A DNA stretch of 64,000 bases from Chryseobacterium luquanense (GTDB taxonomy: Bacteria > Bacteroidota > Bacteroidia > Flavobacteriales > Weeksellaceae): NCBI RefSeq assembly GCF_026460945.1, contig NZ_JAOVZV010000003.1:248001-312000 (forward strand). The letters run 5' to 3'. Shown here in pieces: positions 9,745-16,654 of this stretch (within the stretch, counting starts at the first letter, position 1; every line of letters starts with the position of its first letter). The notes under the pieces were generated by a model that saw only the letters and a program-made list of their open reading frames with translations, did no database searches and was not told the origin of the DNA. Made by a program: the position numbers and the translations under genes.

Positions 9745-9880
9745 AAATCAAGGTAAAAAATATAGAATCTTCTGTGCATTTGCTCTACCCGCTGAGCTAC
9801 TTTCCCAAGAAAAGACAGGGCTCGAACCTGCGTCCCAATGATTAATAACCGAAGTATGATTCTAAAACGACACTTGATTT
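9745..9880 (-). ncRNA. Y-RNA-like element Y5 with permuted tRNA-like module
   Basis: Outer helix AAATCAAG/CTTGATTT, bulge TGTC with GTTT/TTAC, inner helix TAGAATC/GATTCTA (7 bp, perfect), box ATACTTCG. A stem CATT/AATG takes the place of the anticodon stem. The module runs T-arm (GCAGG TTCGAGC CCTGT), 3' acceptor CTTTTCT, a linker of one or two nt, 5' acceptor GGGAAAG, D-arm (GCTC...GAGC). The halves are thus nearly fused, as in a circularly permuted tRNA. Confidence 0.8.
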
Positions 9881-9912
9881 TTATTTTATAGTTTTTGTTT
9901 ATATTTTTTAAA

Positions 9913-9982
9913 ATCGAGCAAAATTTTGAAAGAGGCTTTTTTTCAATTTGGATTCGAAGGAACTCTTTCTTACGGCATCGAT
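9913..9982 (-). ncRNA. Short Y-RNA-like element Y4
   Basis: Outer helix ATCGA/TCGAT, bulge TGCC, helix GTAA/TTGC, then a perfect 7-bp inner helix GAAAGAG/CTCTTTC and the box CCTTCG. The apical loop of about 28 nt has no tRNA-like arms. At 70 nt it is one of three short forms that keep only the presumed Ro-binding end. Confidence 0.7.
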
Positions 9983-9990
9983 AATTTTTT

Positions 9991-10126
9991 AAAGTAAGGT
10001 AAAAAATCAAACAGAGACTTACTGACAGAGCGCTACCAATTACGCCATCCCGAATTTTCGGGAACAGGACTCGAACCTGCATTGCTGTCCCCAAACGAAG
10101 AAACTCTATTTTACGACACTTACTTT
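9991..10126 (-). ncRNA. Y-RNA-like element Y3 with permuted tRNA-like module
   Basis: Outer helix AAAGTAAG/CTTACTTT (8 bp, perfect), bulge TGTC, helix GTAA/TTAC, box TTCTTCG. GACAG/CTGTC replaces the anticodon stem. The module is T-arm (GCAGG TTCGAGT CCTGT), an acceptor hairpin TCCCGA-AAAT-TCGGGA, then a D-arm with GGTAGCGC. It is the first RNA after promoter site S1, whose -7 element is at 10161-10169. Confidence 0.8.
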
Positions 10127-10160
10127 TTTAAAATTTTCATGGTTATTGTTTTTTGTTGCA

Positions 10161-10197
10161 GCAAAATTATTGCGTCAGTGCGCATTCTTTTTACGCA
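10161..10197 (-). promoter_or_regulatory. Promoter with shared bipartite operator, site S1
   Basis: On the minus strand TGCGTA-AAAAGAA-TGCGCA (10179-10197) stands 9 nt upstream of the -7 element TAATTTTGC (10161-10169). The same 6-7-6 arrangement and spacing recur at four other promoters. It drives Y3 to Y8 and the SUKH-like gene. Confidence 0.75.
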
Positions 10198-10221
10198 GTT
10201 AAAATTTTATTTTAAATTAAA

Positions 10222-10305
10222 AACCAAGTAACAAGTTATAAGAGTTTTTGAATGTTGTTCAAATTTTAAGTTTGACGATGGAACTCTTATTTTACGACAT
10301 TGGTT
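10222..10305 (-). ncRNA. Short Y-RNA-like element Y2
   Basis: Outer helix AACCAA/TTGGTT, bulge TGTC, helix GTAA/TTAC, then a perfect 9-bp inner helix ATAAGAGTT/AACTCTTAT. The apical loop begins CCATCG, a variant of the CTTCG box, and holds one small hairpin (TCAAA/TTTGA). There is no tRNA-like module. Confidence 0.7.
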
Positions 10306-10309
10306 AGTT

Positions 10310-10385
10310 TAAACCGAGCAATCTAGCGAAAAGACTCTGTTTCAATAGGAAGTCGAAGGATTTCTTTTCTTACGACATCGGTTTA
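10310..10385 (-). ncRNA. Short Y-RNA-like element Y1
   Basis: Outer helix TAAACCGA/TCGGTTTA, bulge TGTC, helix GTAA/TTGC, inner helix AAAAG/CTTTT and the box CCTTCG. There is no tRNA-like module. It starts 2 nt after the stop of the hypothetical gene at 10388-11053 and is followed 4 nt later by Y2, so it is probably processed from a transcript that includes that gene. Confidence 0.65.
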
Positions 10386-10387
10386 TT

Positions 10388-11053
10388 TTAATGTAATGTA
10401 CCGAGTCCTGTCATTAATTCTGAAATTCTTTCAGAATTTTCGACATTTATTTTTTTCAAAATTTCTGTAATTCTATGTTTAAATTTTATTTGGTGTTTTT
10501 TCATTTTATCTAATTCATTTTTCAATTCGGATTCATCAACTTCGAATATTACTTTTATATCTGTAAATTCTTTTAAGTTTAAATCTGAATAATCTGAAAA
10601 TTGAACTTTTCCGTTTTGCTTTCTATAAAAAACCCACGGATGCCCGATCCATAAATCTGACCAATCGGAAGTTTTATTATCTAAAATTCTTTGCCACTCT
10701 TCTATATTTCCTATATTTCCACAGCAACTTGGTACAATAAGTATTTTATCATTCTGTGTCAAAACAATTCCTCCAGCAAAAGCAGGAACTTCATCCTCGA
10801 ACTTCTCTAAATCAATTTCCTGAAGATCTGTTTCTAAAATCATTTGTAAATTTTCTTCATCTATGGTTTCTATGTCGACTAAATAAGAATCTTTTTTTAT
10901 AGTATGAAAACCAAGGTCTAATTTAGAAATCACTTCTTCCCATTTTCTATACCAATCGTCTGCATCTGGATAATCAGAAGCATCAGGCAGTTCATATTCT
11001 TCTTTAGAATATTTTAGTGGGCTAACTTCTATTGTGTTAATGAGTTTTATCAT
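10388..11053 (-). CDS. Hypothetical acidic protein
   Basis: This 221-residue, acidic, soluble protein has no signal peptide or membrane segment. A central part with IVPSCCGNIGNIEEWQRIL and WIGHPWVFYR suggests a compact alpha/beta domain like those of bacterial immunity proteins. The C-terminal 60 residues are helical and charged. I do not recognise the family. It lies between the TROVE gene and the Y-RNA cluster, all on the minus strand, so it may be cotranscribed with them. Confidence 0.6.
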   Translation of the reverse strand: MIKLINTIEVSPLKYSKEEYELPDASDYPDADDWYRKWEEVISKLDLGFHTIKKDSYLVDIETIDEENLQMILETDLQEIDLEKFEDEVPAFAGGIVLTQNDKILIVPSCCGNIGNIEEWQRILDNKTSDWSDLWIGHPWVFYRKQNGKVQFSDYSDLNLKEFTDIKVIFEVDESELKNELDKMKKHQIKFKHRITEILKKINVENSERISELMTGLGTLH

Positions 11054-11070
11054 AATTATCTTGCATTTAC

Positions 11071-11162
11071 TAGCCCCGATTGCAACGGCATCCTTTTTCT
11101 GAAATGGCTTTGAAAAAAAGCGTTGGCGAAAAAGATATAGTGGAAAGCGGGATTAAGCTCCT
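11071..11162. repeat. Flavobacterial TAGCC...GCTCC intergenic repeat, copy 1
   Basis: The segment runs from TAGCCCCGATTGCAACGGCA to AGCGGGATTAAGCTCC. I recognise it as a dispersed flavobacterial intergenic unit. A second copy is at 32220-32333. The function is unknown. Confidence 0.65.
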
Positions 11163-11205
11163 AAAAAAATTGGTTATTAGTTTTTATTTTTAAAAGCAGT
11201 GCCTT

Positions 11206-12723
11206 TTACAGCACTACTTTTTTGATCATTTCTACCGCTGATTTTCGGTCTTCCAAAGCATTCAGTACATCGAAAATTTTGTCGGACCAACCTGCGATAA
11301 GGTATACATCATTTTTTCTGACATCCAACGGTGGTTTTCCGTAACCTGCCAAATCAAATATATACAATTTTGCATTTGGATTGATTTTTTTGTATCGGCT
11401 CCAGGAGTTTCCGAAAGCGTTTGAAAATCCACCGGTATCCCAAATTTGGGTATCAGTAAACAGCATGATTTTATCTGCTTTTTCTTTTTTGTTGATCAAA
11501 TCTTCAAGCACCAGATGACCGTTTGTGGCGTAACCCACTTCACCTTCCCGCTTGTAAAATGCATCTACATTTCTCATGATACCGTTTTTAGGCATCGGAA
11601 CTCTTTTCCAGCGGTCACCAAACATCCCAGAAATTACGTTTTTGCACTGAGACTGCAACATCATCGACATCAAAAGACCGATATCGTACAACAAAACTTT
11701 AGATTTCGGAGAAACCGGCTGTTGCATCGAACCCGAAACATCTGCCGCAATCACCACTGAAGTATCAAAACCAAAACCTTTGATATTTTTTGCACTCACC
11801 ATTACTGCGTCTTCCAAAGCTTCCAGGATTGATGACAAGTAAGGTGAATCAATCGTTTTCAATTCTCTGTACGCCGCCAAAAATCTGAATGGCAACTGTT
11901 TTGAATTTCTCACCGCTTTTTCATCCGACAGATAGTTGCACACTTTGTACATTGCATCTGATGAAACCTTGGCTTCTAAGATATTTCTCAGGTTTCGCAA
12001 AGTAGCCATATAACCCAGTTTGTTGCTGAAAATCAATTCTTCCCATTTGTTTTTGAACGCTGATTTTCTTTCTGTTTCATCAGCAAATTTGGTCTGACCC
12101 AACACAGAAAGTTCAACTTCCCAAGTATATGGAGTTTCCAACGTATCGTTGACGATTTTGTTGAAAATTGCCTGTTGATTTTCGTCTTTTGCTTTTGGGT
12201 GAACCAAGAACAAAGCGTCTTTTAAAGTAACCTCAGCTTTTCTGTTGTATTTTGCGAATTGATATTCATCAAATTTATTGAAAGATTTTACCAAACCTTT
12301 TTGTATCTGTTTTGAAAGTTTATTCAACTTTTTAACGTCCGTTCTTTCGTTTGCCAATTGGTAATACGCCAGCAATTCTGTGATTTCGTCTGCTCTTTGA
12401 ATGACTCCGTCAACGGTTCTGCTTACCAGGCCTGTACCTGAAGTCTGCTTCGCCAATTCGGTTGTCAAAACCAATGGAATCGAACGCAGATACATATCTT
12501 TTCTTGCATAAACTGCTAATTTTGCAACGAATTCCGGATCATTTTTCTGAATCAGAGATTGTATTCTCATCAATCTGTCATTTCCTTTTTCATAGGTTGT
12601 GTTTGATAATCCTGTTGTAACAACAGCACTGTACAGTTCTTCTGCAGGCGTCATTGTGTACGCTTTTGCACCTTCGTAGTTAGTCACTACTCTATTTTCT
12701 TTTCTTAAAAAATTAAATTTCAT
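11206..12723 (-). CDS. rsr: Ro60-like TROVE domain protein (Rsr)
   Basis: This 505-residue protein has an N-terminal HEAT-like TROVE domain (about 1-310), including the signature KLGYMATLRNLRNI, and a C-terminal vWA domain (about 325-505). The MIDAS motif DVSGS is intact (about 328-332), with LFTDTQIWD later. Length and order match animal Ro60 and bacterial Rsr, which are ring-shaped RNA-binding proteins acting in RNA decay and stress survival through Y RNAs. I prefer the ATG at 12723 (MKFNFLRKENR) to one at 12747, because the family starts this way. Promoter site S2 lies upstream. Eight Y-RNA-like genes follow downstream on the same strand. Confidence 0.93.
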   Translation of the reverse strand: MKFNFLRKENRVVTNYEGAKAYTMTPAEELYSAVVTTGLSNTTYEKGNDRLMRIQSLIQKNDPEFVAKLAVYARKDMYLRSIPLVLTTELAKQTSGTGLVSRTVDGVIQRADEITELLAYYQLANERTDVKKLNKLSKQIQKGLVKSFNKFDEYQFAKYNRKAEVTLKDALFLVHPKAKDENQQAIFNKIVNDTLETPYTWEVELSVLGQTKFADETERKSAFKNKWEELIFSNKLGYMATLRNLRNILEAKVSSDAMYKVCNYLSDEKAVRNSKQLPFRFLAAYRELKTIDSPYLSSILEALEDAVMVSAKNIKGFGFDTSVVIAADVSGSMQQPVSPKSKVLLYDIGLLMSMMLQSQCKNVISGMFGDRWKRVPMPKNGIMRNVDAFYKREGEVGYATNGHLVLEDLINKKEKADKIMLFTDTQIWDTGGFSNAFGNSWSRYKKINPNAKLYIFDLAGYGKPPLDVRKNDVYLIAGWSDKIFDVLNALEDRKSAVEMIKKVVL

Positions 12724-12782
12724 GGTTACTGTTTTATGGTTAAACAATTTGGAAAATGAGCACTTCCTCTCTGATTTCTAAT

Positions 12783-12819
12783 GCAAAGTAAGGATCGTAT
12801 TGCGCAGTGTTTTTGCGTA
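12783..12819 (-). promoter_or_regulatory. Promoter with shared bipartite operator, site S2
   Basis: On the minus strand TACGCA-AAAACAC-TGCGCA (12801-12819) is 9 nt upstream of TTACTTTGC (12783-12791). It drives the TROVE gene with a leader of about 55 nt. Confidence 0.75.
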
Positions 12820-12902
12820 GTATTTATTTTTGTGAAAAAGTTTTATTTTTCTTTGAGTAAGTAGTAAATAGTTTTTACAAAATCATAATAACCATAACCT
12901 TT

Positions 12903-12964
12903 TTCATTCCGTAGGAATCTCGTCAACGCCTCTAATAATGAGGCTTAGATTCCTACGGAATGAA
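12903..12964. repeat. Perfect 18-bp inverted repeat (MITE-like hairpin)
   Basis: The arms TTCATTCCGTAGGAATCT and AGATTCCTACGGAATGAA match over 18 bp. They enclose a second hairpin GCCTC/GAGGC. Related CCTACGG and CTAAGATCCC units occur at 18045-18083 and 18153-18193, so this is a dispersed element. Confidence 0.8.
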
Positions 12965-13330
12965 AAAAATAATATTGAATACCCGTTGTGCATTTAAATT
13001 TTTGTATTTCCAAAATAAGTGAAACGGCTTTGTTTACCTTTATTTCAGTATTTTAAATAAATTCCTTGTTTATCGTTGCGTTTTTTATCGCTAAGAAAGA
13101 CTAAGATTTAAAATACATTTCTTTTTTAAGACAAACAATGGCATTTCATTTAGCAAAGAAACACAATTGTTTAAATATCAATTACTTAAACATATCTTCA
13201 TAATGCACAACGAGTATATTGAATATATGATGAATACAATCCATCTATCATTTATTTCATTTAAAGGAATCAGTAGTTTGGCATTTTTGGAAAACCGTTG
13301 TCTAACTTTGTGTACATTAAAATTTTAGCA

Positions 13331-13777
13331 ATGATCAAAGGATTATATGAAACTCATGTACAGGTCAGCAATCTGGAAAACTCAATAAAATTTTATACTG
13401 AAGTTTTAGGTTTGGAATTTGCTCACAAAGATGAAACCCGCCCGATTACATTTTTATGGATTGGAAAAAATAAAGAAGCCATGCTGGGTTTGTGGGAACA
13501 AAAAGAAAATTTACAGACAAGACATTTTGCTTTTTCTGCTGATAAAGAAGATATTCTGAATTATTCCGTTGAGTTTTTGAAAAACAAAAATTTAAAGCCT
13601 TACAATTTTTTAAAAGACGGAATTGATGAACCTATGGTTTTTGCGTGGATGCCTGCGTTGGCGATTTATTTTAATGATCCCGATGGAAATCAACTGGAAT
13701 TTATTTCTATTTTGGAAGGTAACGGAAAACCGGAATTGGGAGTCATTTCTTATGAAGAATGGCTGGAGAGGAAATAA
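13331..13777 (+). CDS. VOC family (glyoxalase-like) protein
   Basis: This 148-residue protein has two beta-alpha-beta-beta-beta units: YETHVQVSNLENSIKFYTEVLG at the start and YFNDPDGNQLEFISIL near the end. The metal ligands expected in this fold are plausible at His8, His68 and Glu131 (by eye). The reaction cannot be told from sequence; glyoxalase, dioxygenase or resistance-type thiol transferase are all possible. The ATG at 13331 is preferred to a TTG at 13298, which lies in the promoter. It is the only plus-strand gene inside the RNA island and is probably unrelated to it. Confidence 0.85.
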   Translation: MIKGLYETHVQVSNLENSIKFYTEVLGLEFAHKDETRPITFLWIGKNKEAMLGLWEQKENLQTRHFAFSADKEDILNYSVEFLKNKNLKPYNFLKDGIDEPMVFAWMPALAIYFNDPDGNQLEFISILEGNGKPELGVISYEEWLERK

Positions 13778-13830
13778 AAAAGCAGATTCTGATTTCTCAA
13801 AACCTGCCTTTATAATAATGGTTATTAGTT

Positions 13831-14931
13831 TTATTTTGCAAAGATCTCTTTCAGCTGAGAAAGGATATTACTGTTTCCGGAAACGGTGATATCTCCAATT
13901 TTGTCGGCGATTTTCTCCATATATTCCATTTCTTTCAGTTTCCACAGGACTTCGTTTTCTTCCATCAGTTTTGCGGTGTTCAACAAACTTCTTGTGGAAG
14001 CCGTTTCCTCACGACGCATGATGCTGTTGGCCTGAGCTTTTTTCTCGGCGATCAAGACCTGATTCATGATTTCTTTCATTTCTCCGGTCAGGATCACGTC
14101 ACGAATTCCGGCGTCAGAAGCTTTCAGACCAAGATCTTCGGCTTTGTTACCAAGATTTTCAAGGATTTCTTTTCCTACGGAATCTTTTTTCACCAGCAAT
14201 TCATCCAGCGTCAAAGCTCCAACGAACTCACGCAAAGCCAATTGCATCAGAATATATAATTGCTTATCATATTCTTTATTTTCCATCAACGCTTTCTCAA
14301 TATTTTCTACTTGAAAACGCACATAGAAATTGATACGAAGCATTGCTTTATCTTTCGTCAAAAGTTCCTGACCTGCAATTTCCATTTGCTGCATACGCGT
14401 ATCGATGGATTTTACCTCAACGGAAATTTCGTTGTTCCAGAAGTAGTACGTTCCCGCTTCCAGAACTTTGTTTAATTTCCCGTCAATCAACAATAATCCT
14501 TTATATTGGTTCGTCACAACAAACTTTCTTGTGAAATTTTTCAACTTCATATTTTCCAGAATTGTTTTAGAGGTTTTCTCTGTGATCTCAACTTTCGTTA
14601 AATCAACTTTTTGAAATTCTCTATTCAAAATACCTTTCCAGAAAGCATATTGACCAACGTTCAACACTTCTTTGAAGATTCCGCTTTCATATACCAAAGC
14701 TAACTCGCCGTCTTTAACTTCAACAACTTCTAGTAAGTTTTTAAGGTTTTCATTTTTCAATAAAAGATCCAAGTCTTGAGTTGTTGTAAACTGGTTTTTC
14801 ATTTCATGAACTTCCACAGATTTATTTCCGAAAATCCAATAATTACCTTCTTTTAAAATCTCAATCAAATTTCGGTTTTTGAAAACCAAACCAACCTGAT
14901 ATGCTTTAATTTGTGCATTTTTAAACATCAT
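13831..14931 (-). CDS. Slipin-type SPFH/Band 7 protein
   Basis: This 366-residue protein has a prohibitin-homology core at about 135-330, including VEVKSIDTRMQQMEIAGQELLTKDKAMLRINFYVRF, VGALTLDELLVKKD and EDLGLKASDAGIRDVIL, which are slipin signatures. Unlike typical slipins it lacks a clear N-terminal membrane hairpin and instead has a 130-residue soluble extension with a repeated Gly-Xaa-Tyr pattern. Slipins of this kind are found with RNA repair genes in bacteria. It lies downstream of the permuted-RNA cluster and may be cotranscribed from promoter S3. Either Met of the initial MM could start it. Confidence 0.85.
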   Translation of the reverse strand: MMFKNAQIKAYQVGLVFKNRNLIEILKEGNYWIFGNKSVEVHEMKNQFTTTQDLDLLLKNENLKNLLEVVEVKDGELALVYESGIFKEVLNVGQYAFWKGILNREFQKVDLTKVEITEKTSKTILENMKLKNFTRKFVVTNQYKGLLLIDGKLNKVLEAGTYYFWNNEISVEVKSIDTRMQQMEIAGQELLTKDKAMLRINFYVRFQVENIEKALMENKEYDKQLYILMQLALREFVGALTLDELLVKKDSVGKEILENLGNKAEDLGLKASDAGIRDVILTGEMKEIMNQVLIAEKKAQANSIMRREETASTRSLLNTAKLMEENEVLWKLKEMEYMEKIADKIGDITVSGNSNILSQLKEIFAK

Positions 14932-15076
14932 ATTTTATTTTAAGTGTTATTAATTTTAACTAAAAAAGGAAAATCTGAGATTCTCTCTTCCAAAAATGGC
15001 GGAAGGAAAGTTTTTCGCAAAACTTAATTCATTTCAAAATAGTATTCTTAGGCTTATTTTCTAATGAATCGGATCT

Positions 15077-15194
15077 TGGGCGTGTCCCTTGCCATCGCTG
15101 AAAGCAACAACTTGGGTCGCTACGTTCACTTCTACTCCTCGTTCATCGCCTTTCGGCTCTTCACTGCGGGGTATCCGTTACCATCGCTCACGCG
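15077..15194. repeat. GC-rich GGGCGTG...CTCACGC repeat
   Basis: The ends GGGCGTG and CTCACGC and the phrase GGGGTATCCGTTACCATCG are familiar from a repeat scattered through flavobacterial genomes. The base composition is far above its surroundings. Only one copy is in this window. Confidence 0.55.
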
Positions 15195-15363
15195 GAAAAT
15201 CATCCTTCTTAGAAAATTCAGTCCACTTATTGACTATTCATCAACTGAATTTCATTTCCAGAAAACATCTTTACTTACAGGCTTTTTCAAAATGTTGATT
15301 CAACAACTGAAAAAAACTCAATTTTTCCTATGGTGAATATTTTTAACGAGATATTCAAACTCT

Positions 15364-15390
15364 AATAAAAAATAGATTTTGAGTCTATTT
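15364..15390 (-). terminator. A/T-rich hairpin terminator after permuted RNA C2
   Basis: On the minus strand AAAATAGA-CTCAAAA-TCTATTTT is a perfect 8-bp hairpin followed by a T-rich tract. It stands directly after the anticodon arm of element C2. Confidence 0.6.
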
Positions 15391-15395
15391 TCAAC

Positions 15396-15471
15396 CTACA
15401 GTGACAGTGTAGTGCTCTAACCAACTGAGCTACCTCATTCGAAGTGAGGGAGGGAGTCGAACCCTCGCATC
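15396..15471 (-). ncRNA. Permuted tRNA-Asp-like RNA C2
   Basis: In transcription order: T-arm (GAGGG TTCGACT CCCTC), acceptor hairpin CCTCA...TGAGG with loop CTTCGAA, D-arm (GCTC AGTTGGTTA GAGC), and a complete anticodon arm CTACA-CTGTCAC-TGTAG with anticodon GTC (Asp). The break is therefore in the variable region, not in the anticodon loop. No linear reading restores an acceptor stem. A terminator-like hairpin follows at once. Confidence 0.7.
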
Positions 15472-15478
15472 CAAAAAA

Positions 15479-15549
15479 GCTATTACTCTAACCGAACTGA
15501 GTTATATTCCCTTACGGAAATAGAAGGATTCGAACCTTCGACCCATAGC
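15479..15549 (-). ncRNA. Permuted tRNA-like RNA C1
   Basis: Segment order: GCTAT (3' anticodon-stem strand), GGGTC, T-arm (GAAGG TTCGAAT CCTTC), 3' acceptor TATTTCC, a 4-nt linker GTAA, 5' acceptor GGGAATA, D-arm (ACTC...GAGT), ATAGC (5' anticodon-stem strand). ATAGC/GCTAT pair perfectly, and the acceptor has 7 pairs including one G-T. All tRNA helices form only in the permuted reading. An 8-bp hairpin AGAAGTTT/AAACTTCT precedes it. It lacks the TGYCGTA box of the Y1-Y8 set. Confidence 0.7.
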
Positions 15550-15586
15550 TCATGGTAGAAGTTTTTTGGCAAACTTCTGAAACCTT

Positions 15587-15670
15587 CAAGTCAAGTTGAA
15601 CAGAAAAGAATAATGTTTCTCAACAATTTCTCCTGCAATGGTGCTATACAGAAACACTCAACAAGACTTG
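15587..15670 (-). ncRNA. Structured leader RNA C0 upstream of the permuted RNAs
   Basis: The ends pair as CAAGTC/GACTTG, then GTTGA/TCAAC after a symmetric TT/TT loop, with an inner hairpin GTTTCT/AGAAAC. It is the first structure after promoter S3. It has no tRNA-like arms and no sequence relative elsewhere in the window; it could be a processing leader. Confidence 0.45.
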
Positions 15671-15728
15671 CTTGATATTTTGACTAAAATCTGTTTTCAA
15701 AATTTTAGTTTTTTTTCATTTTGATGAT

Positions 15729-15765
15729 GCAAAGTAACATTGTTATTACGCAGTGTTTTTGCGTA
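15729..15765 (-). promoter_or_regulatory. Promoter with shared bipartite operator, site S3
   Basis: On the minus strand TACGCA-AAAACAC-TGCGTA (15747-15765) lies 9 nt upstream of TTACTTTGC (15729-15737). It precedes RNAs C0, C1 and C2 and, further on, the slipin gene. Confidence 0.75.
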
Positions 15766-16020
15766 GAAAATTTTAATGTAATTTTTTTATAATTTTCTTT
15801 TGTCTTGAAATCGAAGATTCTACGTAGTCAAAAAAAAGAAACAAAAGTTCAAGACTTGGAAACTTTCGATAAAAATTAAAATTTAATCCTAAAATTCCTA
15901 AAACTTGCACGACTTGAGTATTTGTTCTTCAATTCAAAATTCGTCTCGCGCTTCAAACAGTGGGAATTTTTTAACGGATTAATTTTTATTTTTCTTAACG
16001 CTATATTTTCCTATGTCGAT
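15766..16020. other. Spacer upstream of promoter S3
   Basis: No gene or convincing structure is seen in this AT-rich stretch between the exonuclease terminator and promoter S3. Confidence 0.5.
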
Positions 16021-16049
16021 AAAAAAAGCTCCCTTTATTAAAGGAAGCC
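16021..16049 (-). terminator. Terminator after the exonuclease pair
   Basis: On the minus strand GCTTCCTTT-AAT-AAAGGGAGC is followed by seven T residues, about 30 nt past the stop of the 16079-16627 gene. Confidence 0.8.
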
Positions 16050-16078
16050 ATTATTAAATTGTCAAATTTGCAATATTG

Positions 16079-16627
16079 CTATTGTTGTAAACACCAATAC
16101 AAAATTTTCGCAATATTCTTCGCATCATCTACACCTCTGTGATGAGTTCCTTCAAGCTTGAAATTCAGTTCACCTAAAGCCCTTGCCATTCCGACACTTT
16201 TTCTGACGGTCGGATGCGTTTGTCCGAACAAAGTTTTCACGTTGATATGATCATCACTCAAAGGATAATCGACATTGAATCTTCTTGCCTGATTTTGAAG
16301 CATATTCAAATCGTAATTCCCATAACTTGCCCAAGTCAGGTCTTCAGAATCGTATTCTGCTCGTAGAATATCTAATGCATCTTCAAGCAAAATACCTTCT
16401 TCATCAAGCATTTTCTGAGTAATGGAAGTCAGTTCCGTACAAAACGGACTTACTTTTGAATATTGAGGTTTCACTAAAATTCCCTCATTTTGCGAAATCT
16501 TACCGGTTTTTGCATCCATGATACACACGCCGATTTCTATAATTTCACTTTCCTGACCTCTCGGCGGTCGGTCATCCCAACATGTAGCTTCGAGATCTAT
16601 AATTAATATATTGTCTGTTGTTTTCAC
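16079..16627 (-). CDS. ERI-1-like DEDDh 3'-5' exonuclease
   Basis: This 182-residue protein has the DEDDh exonuclease motifs: DLEATCW (Asp11, Glu13), the middle Asp in SYGNYDLNML, and the C-terminal HHRGVDDA with catalytic His and Asp. The family, including ERI-1 and KapD, trims 3' overhangs of structured RNA. It starts at a GTG (16627); the alignment MKTTDNILIIDLEATCW with the start of its neighbour (MKTTNQILIVDLEATCW) fixes this start. The gene ends at a good terminator and is 27 nt downstream of its paralogue, so they form an operon from promoter S4. Confidence 0.9.
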   Translation of the reverse strand: MKTTDNILIIDLEATCWDDRPPRGQESEIIEIGVCIMDAKTGKISQNEGILVKPQYSKVSPFCTELTSITQKMLDEEGILLEDALDILRAEYDSEDLTWASYGNYDLNMLQNQARRFNVDYPLSDDHINVKTLFGQTHPTVRKSVGMARALGELNFKLEGTHHRGVDDAKNIAKILYWCLQQ

Positions 16628-16654
16628 TTTTTTAAATTGTTTATTGTTAAAAAT

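Larger units (their letters stand above)
12724..13330. other. Intergenic region between TROVE and VOC genes
   Basis: This divergent spacer holds promoter S2 (12783-12819), a long perfect hairpin (12903-12964), and the promoter of the VOC gene (TAACTTTGT near 13302-13310). The part at 13030-13200 is AT-rich with no gene I can support. Confidence 0.6.
14932..15395. other. Intergenic region with degenerate GC-rich repeat
   Basis: No gene is supported. A GC-rich segment at about 15077-15194 (GGGCGTGTCCCTTGCCATCG to CCATCGCTCACGCGG) resembles a dispersed flavobacterial intergenic repeat. A short frame across it is likely fortuitous. A hairpin and T-run at 15364-15386 end the RNA cluster on the minus strand. 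Confidence 0.55.

Noticed and set aside
9653..10094. Protein-coding frames over the RNA cluster on both strands
   Set aside because: They overlap helices of Y3-Y6 and have no family features; conserved RNA structure explains the sequence better.
8600..10130. Interrupted linear tRNAs with introns
   Set aside because: In Y3, Y5 and Y7 the acceptor strands pair only when the 3' half is read first; the linear reading leaves the acceptor stem unpaired.
15064..15336. Plus-strand frame of 90 codons
   Set aside because: It covers a GC-rich dispersed repeat and an AT-rich tail, with no protein-like composition.
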